From a virus, in IMG/VR virus record IMGVR_UViG_3300028581_002525, positions 1 through 20,863 of that record: DNA of 20,863 nt. One strand, given 5' to 3'. The first letter of the stretch is position 1, and each line of letters opens with the position of its first letter. Positions 16,164 to 20,863 of this stretch are shown here, in pieces. The notes under the pieces are model-generated. The model did no database searches. It was not told where the DNA came from and was given only the letters and a program-made list of their open reading frames with translations. The position numbers and the translations under genes are program-made.

Positions 16164-17028
16164 GTTTATAATTAGGTCCCTTGTTAGGCATGTTCAACTC
16201 TTTGTTTGACTTATTTCTCTCTTCAATCTCTTTCTTGAAGAGGTTCATATATACATTTATCTCAGCAGGTGTGGAATTGTGTAGTAAATTGCTGCCAAGA
16301 TTAGCTTTTGTGACAAAATAATACTCAAATTCGTAAAGAGAGAGGAGATCGCGCTTGAAGATTATTTTTAAAAATTCTAAAACTGTATTATCCGCAAGCG
16401 AGATATTAAGTTCAATTTTTTCATTAGGTAACTTAAAATTAAGAAGATAATAACTTTCAAAGAATTTTTCTATTTTATTAAAATGCTCTTTACAATCTTT
16501 GAATATATTAGCAGGCAGTAATTCAGTAATATTTGAGTCGTTAATATCTACTTCTTCGTTGTTAAAGTTAATTCGTTTAATTGTAGTTAAAAAACTGTTC
16601 TCATTTTTCTCAGTTAATAAAGAATAAGGAAGTCCATATTCAACATGTATTTTATTATACGTTTTTTCGGTGTGTAGCAATTCTTCAGGTATAGTAATAT
16701 CTTTTAAAGTTGTAATTATATTGGTTAAATCAATAGAGAGCGGGTTATCTTTTTTAGTAATTTTATCAGGTATTGTAAGTTCCAGTACAGGTGTTATACA
16801 AATAGTACGAATTGTAAGAAGAAGATACAGTTTATCGAAGAACGTAAGTTTAAGATTCTTTTCAACCAATAAATTATCTAATATTTTATCAAATAAAAGA
16901 GATATTTGTTTATTATTATTGTTTAAAAGCGTTTTAACAAGGGATTTAAACGTTGAATACTTTAGCTCATACAAATCAGTGATCTTTTCTAAAGACGGGA
17001 TATAGCTTTGATATATAAAATCATCCAC
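16156..17028 (-). CDS. Baseplate hub/tail assembly protein, gp26/gp51-type (copy 1)
   Basis: 290 residues, helical and Lys/Leu/Asn-rich. Residues 24-75 read KYSTFKSLVKTLLNN, then FDKILDNLL, then LTFFDKLYLLLTIRTICITP; this mirrors the 'f..L.K.l......il......lt.fD...ll..lR...i' arrangement in the next gene. Later segments also match in order: a 'LT.I...L..I.IP' block, a strand pair, and NDSNITELLPANIF against NNSNVAELIPIVER in the 250-residue protein. The family is therefore inferred as gp26/gp51-like, with an extra C-terminal helical part. The start is GTG at 17028, chosen because a TAAATA box lies six bases upstream. A tape-measure chaperone or hub-assembly role is likely but not proven. Confidence 0.5.
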   Translation of the reverse strand: MDDFIYQSYIPSLEKITDLYELKYSTFKSLVKTLLNNNNKQISLLFDKILDNLLVEKNLKLTFFDKLYLLLTIRTICITPVLELTIPDKITKKDNPLSIDLTNIITTLKDITIPEELLHTEKTYNKIHVEYGLPYSLLTEKNENSFLTTIKRINFNNEEVDINDSNITELLPANIFKDCKEHFNKIEKFFESYYLLNFKLPNEKIELNISLADNTVLEFLKIIFKRDLLSLYEFEYYFVTKANLGSNLLHNSTPAEINVYMNLFKKEIEERNKSNKELNMPNKGPNYKHE

Positions 17029-17034
17029 AAAGCT

Positions 17035-17042
17035 TATTTAAC
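17035..17042 (-). promoter_or_regulatory. Late-promoter-like box before the 290-residue assembly gene
   Basis: GTTAAATA, six bases (AGCTTT) before the GTG at 17028. It supports this GTG over internal starts. Confidence 0.6.
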
Positions 17043-17049
17043 ATGAAAA

Positions 17050-17958
17050 TTATAAAAATCCAAGAGGGTTAATGCTGCCAATACCATTTTGAAAGCTTGT
17101 AATTCTAGGAATTTCACCATTTGAAATTCTATTAACAATATCTGCAACAGGTAGATATAGATTATTTTCAACAGTATAATTTGAGTACGTCCAGCGTGTA
17201 GAATATGTTGTTAATTTATCATCAGAATAATCTAAAGACTGTTCAGATACTTGATAAGGCACACAATTGTAAAAGTTAAATACTTTTCTAGGTATCATTG
17301 AGATGCTGTGTAAGGTTCTTGTATATTCAAGTAAAGTCATGTTTACTTTCATATTTTTAAGGTCTTTGGAGCTACCTGTGTCACCAGGGCGTGCTGTCAT
17401 ACCATAATGCGATCCTAAAATAACCCACGGTCTAATAACAAAATCAATAAATGATGTATTTGTTTCTCTAAAATCAATAACTAGTGCGGGCGGTTCGGTT
17501 GTTCTCCCTCCACCTAAAATACCGGGTAAAAATCCTCTATTATTAGGTACAGAGGCGGACATTACTTCATACTGTTCAGTAGGTACTGTTATTGCATGTG
17601 CAAATAAACAACCAATAACTTTTTGTAAAGGAAAACTATTTAAAATATTAACAGCAGAATCAATATTAAATCCTTTCTTAGAACCATCTGTTCTTTCTAA
17701 TCCTTGAATAATATTGGTTCTAAGAGCGCGGGGATATGCATCTATAACAACTATCCATTGAGATGAATTAGGAATCGCTGTAAACCACGATTCCATTTGA
17801 AAGAGAAAATAATCCCTTACACTTACAATCGGAACACCGGGGATATTAAAACCGAAAAGATTAGTTACTTGAGGAGCGAATAATGGATTATTACCTGTAG
17901 CAAGCCCTGTAAAGTTTTGTCCTAAACCATTAAGTGCACTCGTAAACGGGTTATTCAC
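17050..17958 (-). CDS. Tail tube initiator / tube-baseplate junction protein, gp54-like
   Basis: 302 residues, near T4 gp54 (320). The tube fold is visible in the second half: VIDFRETNTSFIDFVIRPWV (160-179), a 'f.et....d..i.pW' segment, and IPRKVFNFYNCVPYQV (222-237) followed by SLDYSDDKLTTYSTRWTYSN (241-260), matching the 'r.v..f.n.fP..is...ldysdd......v.faY..y' end of tail-tube proteins. The N-terminal 50 residues are Gly/Asn/Phe-rich. In T4, gp54 caps the baseplate and nucleates tube polymerisation. Here it follows the tube gene directly. The start is GTG at 17958 with a TAAATA box five bases upstream and no Shine-Dalgarno sequence. gp48 would be the alternative, but the 450-residue protein fits that better. 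Confidence 0.65.
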   Translation of the reverse strand: MNNPFTSALNGLGQNFTGLATGNNPLFAPQVTNLFGFNIPGVPIVSVRDYFLFQMESWFTAIPNSSQWIVVIDAYPRALRTNIIQGLERTDGSKKGFNIDSAVNILNSFPLQKVIGCLFAHAITVPTEQYEVMSASVPNNRGFLPGILGGGRTTEPPALVIDFRETNTSFIDFVIRPWVILGSHYGMTARPGDTGSSKDLKNMKVNMTLLEYTRTLHSISMIPRKVFNFYNCVPYQVSEQSLDYSDDKLTTYSTRWTYSNYTVENNLYLPVADIVNRISNGEIPRITSFQNGIGSINPLGFL

Positions 17959-17963
17959 TTAAT

Positions 17964-17971
17964 TATTTAGT
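17964..17971 (-). promoter_or_regulatory. Late-promoter-like box before the gp54-like gene
   Basis: ACTAAATA, five bases (ATTAA) before the GTG at 17958, in the 26-base gap after the tube gene. Confidence 0.6.
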
Positions 17972-17984
17972 TAACTGAGTAGAT

Positions 17985-18533
17985 TTAAGAGATTTTTCTC
18001 CAGTAGTGATACGAAACTGTGGCGGTAAATTCAATTGTCTCGCCTGTTCCTGTGGCAATATTATACTGCAGGGGTCCAACACTTCTAACCGATGCACCAA
18101 CTAGTTGATACTGTGATTGTTTGTTCATTTGATTGTCGAGCTGAACGAGATCGATAATGGCAGTCTGCTTAGGAGCAAAGTAATTACCAGTAGAATTTGA
18201 ATCATCAAAAATATCTGTTGACCATTGTTCGAATTTCTGACGAAGTTGTGAATTAGCATCGGCATAGAACGTTAATGCATAAGCTTCACTGCCTGGATAG
18301 GTTGCATTGCCGGGTAAATTAAAGTTTAATCCCATGTAAGGTACAGCAATATTTGTAATAGATCTTTCAGGTAGTGAGGCTGTTTTTACATATACTAAAT
18401 CATTTTCATCAAATGTTACTGTGCTTGCTCCGCCGGTATTAATTGAGAGCACTCTAAAGTTAAAATCACGAGCGAACTCGCGAGTAGAAGCTACTCTGTA
18501 AAAGTCGGTAATAAGTTGATTTACATCTGCCAT
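17985..18533 (-). CDS. 19: Tail tube protein, gp19-like
   Basis: 182 residues (T4 gp19 has 163). It polymerises as hexameric rings to make the inner tube through which DNA passes. The family start is clear: MADVNQLITDFYRVASTREF followed by DFNFRVLSI. Next come LVYVKTASLPERSI (46-59), the 'l.y.+.a.LP.r.i' loop strand, a PGNATYPGSEAYALTFYAD segment (75-93), and a C-terminal strand pair VGPLQYN and TGETIEFTATVSYHYW. The start is ATG 18533. A TAAATA box lies five bases upstream; an AAGGA about 12 bases upstream is rather far for a ribosome binding site. It is the second gene of the sheath-tube pair, as in T4. Confidence 0.92.
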   Translation of the reverse strand: MADVNQLITDFYRVASTREFARDFNFRVLSINTGGASTVTFDENDLVYVKTASLPERSITNIAVPYMGLNFNLPGNATYPGSEAYALTFYADANSQLRQKFEQWSTDIFDDSNSTGNYFAPKQTAIIDLVQLDNQMNKQSQYQLVGASVRSVGPLQYNIATGTGETIEFTATVSYHYWRKIS

Positions 18534-18538
18534 AAAAT

Positions 18539-18546
18539 TATTTATT
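18539..18546 (-). promoter_or_regulatory. Late-promoter-like box before the tail tube gene
   Basis: AATAAATA, five bases (ATTTT) before the ATG at 18533. A separate promoter for the tube, distinct from the sheath, would fit its high copy number. This box overlaps the end of an AAGGA that could act as a weak ribosome site on read-through transcripts. Confidence 0.6.
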
Positions 18547-18557
18547 CCTTATTACTC

Positions 18558-20852
18558 TTACGAGATAATCTCCTGGAAGCTTGTTCCTGTTCTTGTTGCA
18601 TAAAAATTACAAAGAATATATTCAGCAGTGCGAACTGGCTTGATATATATGTCAATAATCAATGTATTATCATCAATAACCGTGGGTGTATTGTTTCTTT
18701 CATCACAAATAATTAGATAATCATATATACCTTGTGTATTCTTAGCATTATCAAAAATAGGTGTGATGCTATTCAATACTTGAGTACGTGTAAAAAGTGT
18801 ATTTGGCTCAAATACAAAGTATTTAACAGTATCTCTTGTTGAAGTTTCAAGACTCAAGAAGAGTCTGCGTACATTGATCCTATCAAATGCACTAGGCTTC
18901 TTCTGCAGTGTCTTTTGACCGAAAATTACAAATCCCTCAGCAGGGAAGAATGTAACAGGATTTAAATTAGCTTTATAAAGCTGATCACGTTGCTTCTGTT
19001 TAGGATAAATTGCAATATCATTAGCTCCAGCAAGAATACCGCGGGTAAAACCTGCAGGTGCATACCATGGCTGGTAATTACTATCAGTATTAGCCATTGC
19101 TGCAGCTGCAAAGCCTGAGAACGGTACCCATACTTCTTGAGATGAGGCAACATCTGATACCTTAACACAATTAGCAAATGTGCAAGCATAACTCGTATTT
19201 AGCGAAGCAAATTGATTCCTTAACGGCCAATAAATATTGCCAGCAAATGTATTTGTAGGAACATCTAATGTCTTTACATTTGAACCCTGTACAAATATGT
19301 TTGTTAAAGGATCTGCGATAAAGATAAGATCTTTACGGTTATCAATTAATGTTAAGAATGCATTAGCTACACCGTTGTACTGTGAAATAGCTGTTGGTAC
19401 TGATAGACCATTTTGTGCTGTGAGAGAGCTTGTCATTGAATCGTACGGTATGCTATCATCAAAATAGCCAAGTGTACGTGGATTAAACGAATTAACGTAA
19501 ACTGTACCCAGACCGGCTTCTAAAGCAATATTAATCGGAAATAAATCCGAATTGTTAACCTTATCAAGAGCTACTTGAAGTTTTGTAGGTAAGTTACCAA
19601 TCTCTTTTGTAGATAAGTCTTGGTTGCTATAATCACCTAATGCAATTAGAGCGTCTGTACCACCAAGAAACTCATAAAATCCTTGAACTTGTGCAACCGG
19701 TGCACCAACTCTTGTTTCATACTCATCAGCTGTTTCGTTAGCTAAAGGATTGAGAGCCGATCTGCTAAGAAAACGAGCTTTCTTACGAGGTGTACCGTCA
19801 ACACCAAGCCATGTTGTTTGATTTCTATTTGAAATAAACGGGTTAACTAATACGGTAGCATTTAACGATGATTCGTCAACTTGCTCTAAGAAGAAGCTAG
19901 TAGCAGGCCCACCGTTTTCAGTGTTAATTTGTCTGTTAAAATCAAGCGATCCTACGAAGCTCTCACGTAAAACGTAATCAAGCGCGATTGTATCAGGAGA
20001 GAATACCGATTGACGTAATCCGAATACACCAAGTATGGCTGTATCATCAAACTGTCTGGATGAAATCTCAAATGAAGGTATATTTTCAACTACTTCTGAG
20101 ACACTACCACTTCCACCACCAACTTCAGCAGATAAACTAAAGTTAAGTCTTGTTGAAGGAATATTGACATAACTATCACCGTAAATTGCAGCTGCACTTG
20201 TATTAACAGATAATACGGAACCTATACCATTAAAAGGAGTGGCAGGATTAAGATTTAAATTATCAATTAATCCGATATATGTTCCTTCAAATCTATTATT
20301 AATTGTAGATTGGGCTTTATTTAAAATGACTAATCCAGCATTAGCAAGAGAAGCTACAGTACTAAATGTAGTAGCTCCACCTGTATTAGAGGCCCAGTTA
20401 AATCCATCACCGCGTAAAATTGAAAGGTATTCAGCTTGTGTTAATTTAAGATGTGTAGGTTCACCGAAGAAATAAGCACCGGAAACTGAAAGATTTAAGT
20501 TTGTTGACGAAGCACCATTAACATAAGATGCAACAGGGTAAACTAATGCACTAAAATCATTGCTTGTATCGACACCAGCATTAGGACCATAGGGTAATCT
20601 GTAGACTAATACGCTAGCAGGGGACTGCAATACAGCTCTTGTGGTGTGATAAAAATATCTTTCTGCAGAATTGGTCGGTGCACCAAAGACTTGTTCGAAT
20701 TCTGCCAAAGATGTAATACTAATTGGTTCTGAGCTAGGTCCTTTAGAAGCAAATCCAGAAATAAATACTGTGGTTGGTGCTACACCAGCGGTTGCTTGTG
20801 TGAAATCTTTTTCAGTAATCTCTACCCCGGGACTTTGAATTGTGCGTGCCAT
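18558..20852 (-). CDS. 18: Contractile tail sheath protein, gp18-like
   Basis: 764 residues, longer than T4 gp18 (659). It forms the outer helical sheath that contracts to drive the tube into the cell. The N-terminus has the family start ARTIQSPGVEITEKDF, then VFISGFASKGPSSEPI and SLAEFEQVFGAP. The conserved C-terminal domain is intact: a GILAGANDIAIYPKQKQRDQ segment, NLNPVTFFPAEGFVIFGQKT, the DRINVRRLFLSLE motif, FVFEPN, YLIICDERNNTP, and a final strand IKPVRTAEYILCNFYATRTG. The middle 200-450 region is variable and Ser/Asn-rich, as expected for surface-exposed insertions that account for the extra length. The start at ATG 20852 is fixed by the family N-terminus. Upstream sequence is cut at the window edge, but AAATA is visible six bases before the ATG. 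Confidence 0.97.
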   Translation of the reverse strand: MARTIQSPGVEITEKDFTQATAGVAPTTVFISGFASKGPSSEPISITSLAEFEQVFGAPTNSAERYFYHTTRAVLQSPASVLVYRLPYGPNAGVDTSNDFSALVYPVASYVNGASSTNLNLSVSGAYFFGEPTHLKLTQAEYLSILRGDGFNWASNTGGATTFSTVASLANAGLVILNKAQSTINNRFEGTYIGLIDNLNLNPATPFNGIGSVLSVNTSAAAIYGDSYVNIPSTRLNFSLSAEVGGGSGSVSEVVENIPSFEISSRQFDDTAILGVFGLRQSVFSPDTIALDYVLRESFVGSLDFNRQINTENGGPATSFFLEQVDESSLNATVLVNPFISNRNQTTWLGVDGTPRKKARFLSRSALNPLANETADEYETRVGAPVAQVQGFYEFLGGTDALIALGDYSNQDLSTKEIGNLPTKLQVALDKVNNSDLFPINIALEAGLGTVYVNSFNPRTLGYFDDSIPYDSMTSSLTAQNGLSVPTAISQYNGVANAFLTLIDNRKDLIFIADPLTNIFVQGSNVKTLDVPTNTFAGNIYWPLRNQFASLNTSYACTFANCVKVSDVASSQEVWVPFSGFAAAAMANTDSNYQPWYAPAGFTRGILAGANDIAIYPKQKQRDQLYKANLNPVTFFPAEGFVIFGQKTLQKKPSAFDRINVRRLFLSLETSTRDTVKYFVFEPNTLFTRTQVLNSITPIFDNAKNTQGIYDYLIICDERNNTPTVIDDNTLIIDIYIKPVRTAEYILCNFYATRTGTSFQEIIS

Positions 20853-20858
20853 ATAAAG

Positions 20859-20863
20859 TATTT
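20859..20863 (-). promoter_or_regulatory. Partial late-promoter-like box before the sheath gene
   Basis: AAATA on the minus strand, six bases (CTTTAT) before the sheath ATG; the rest of the box lies beyond the window. Spacing agrees with the complete copies. Confidence 0.4.

Noticed and set aside
16670-17005. Plus-strand open frame of 111 codons
   Set aside because: Shadow of the 290-residue minus-strand gene; hydrophobic composition comes from the complement of Lys/Asn/Leu codons and there is no box at its start.
17959-17984. Possible terminator between tube and gp54-like genes
   Set aside because: The 26-base gap has no stable GC-containing stem and no T run; it is accounted for by the TAAATA box.
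1-20863. tRNA genes, CRISPR arrays, insertion sequences, integrase or attachment sites
   Set aside because: No cloverleaf, repeat-spacer pattern, transposase or recombinase motif was seen; gaps between genes are 70 bases or less.

Overview
This window is a densely packed, AT-rich piece of a contractile-tailed (T4-like, myovirus-morphology) phage genome. Thirteen of the fifteen genes are on the minus strand, so transcription runs mainly from the right end to the left end. The layout is a nearly complete tail and baseplate module, recognised from family motifs and T4-like gene order. No integrase, tRNA, insertion sequence or CRISPR array is visible. The host cannot be named from this window. 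Gene starts almost entirely lack Shine-Dalgarno sequences, which fits a host or phage with SD-poor initiation, but that is a weak clue.

Right to left: tail sheath (20852-18558), tail tube (18533-17985), a tube-fold junction protein like gp54 (17958-17050), two overlapping gp26/gp51-type assembly proteins (17028-16156 and 16163-15411), a probable tape measure (15384-13306), a gp48-like tube cap (13297-11945), a small gp53-like wedge protein (11943-11575), a gp27-like hub protein (11570-9978) and a 603-residue protein of unknown function (9981-8170). A short plus-strand gene, possibly the terminase small subunit (7691-8173), meets it tail to tail. A two-gene nucleotide/replication cassette follows on the minus strand: dUTPase (7639-7178) and clamp-loader ATPase like gp44 (7178-6246). 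A second plus-strand gene of unknown function (5641-6249) converges on the clamp loader. The minus strand then resumes with the baseplate wedge set: gp25-like (5571-5086), gp6/baseplate-J-like (5084-3225) and a very large protein open at the left edge (3225-1) that carries a PKD domain, a probable six-bladed propeller and a helical C-terminal part, in the slot where T4 has gp7.

The genes work together as follows. The tube, its two tube-fold partners, the tape measure and the assembly proteins build and measure the inner tube. The sheath surrounds it. The hub (gp27-like) and wedges (gp53, gp25, gp6 and the gp7-position protein) form the baseplate. The dUTPase and clamp loader serve DNA synthesis and look like an insert of a different expression class.

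The most striking non-gene signal is a TAAATA box placed exactly 5-6 nt before the start codon of nine genes on both strands, including three GTG starts, with a cut-off copy before the sheath. It matches the core of T4-type late promoters (TATAAATA). At that distance the transcript would begin at or next to the start codon, implying leaderless late mRNAs. Genes without a box at this distance mostly start on or next to the previous stop codon, and the dUTPase has a TATAAT-type element instead. No stretch of 300 bases lacks a gene; the largest gaps are about 70 and 51 bases, both between divergent genes.
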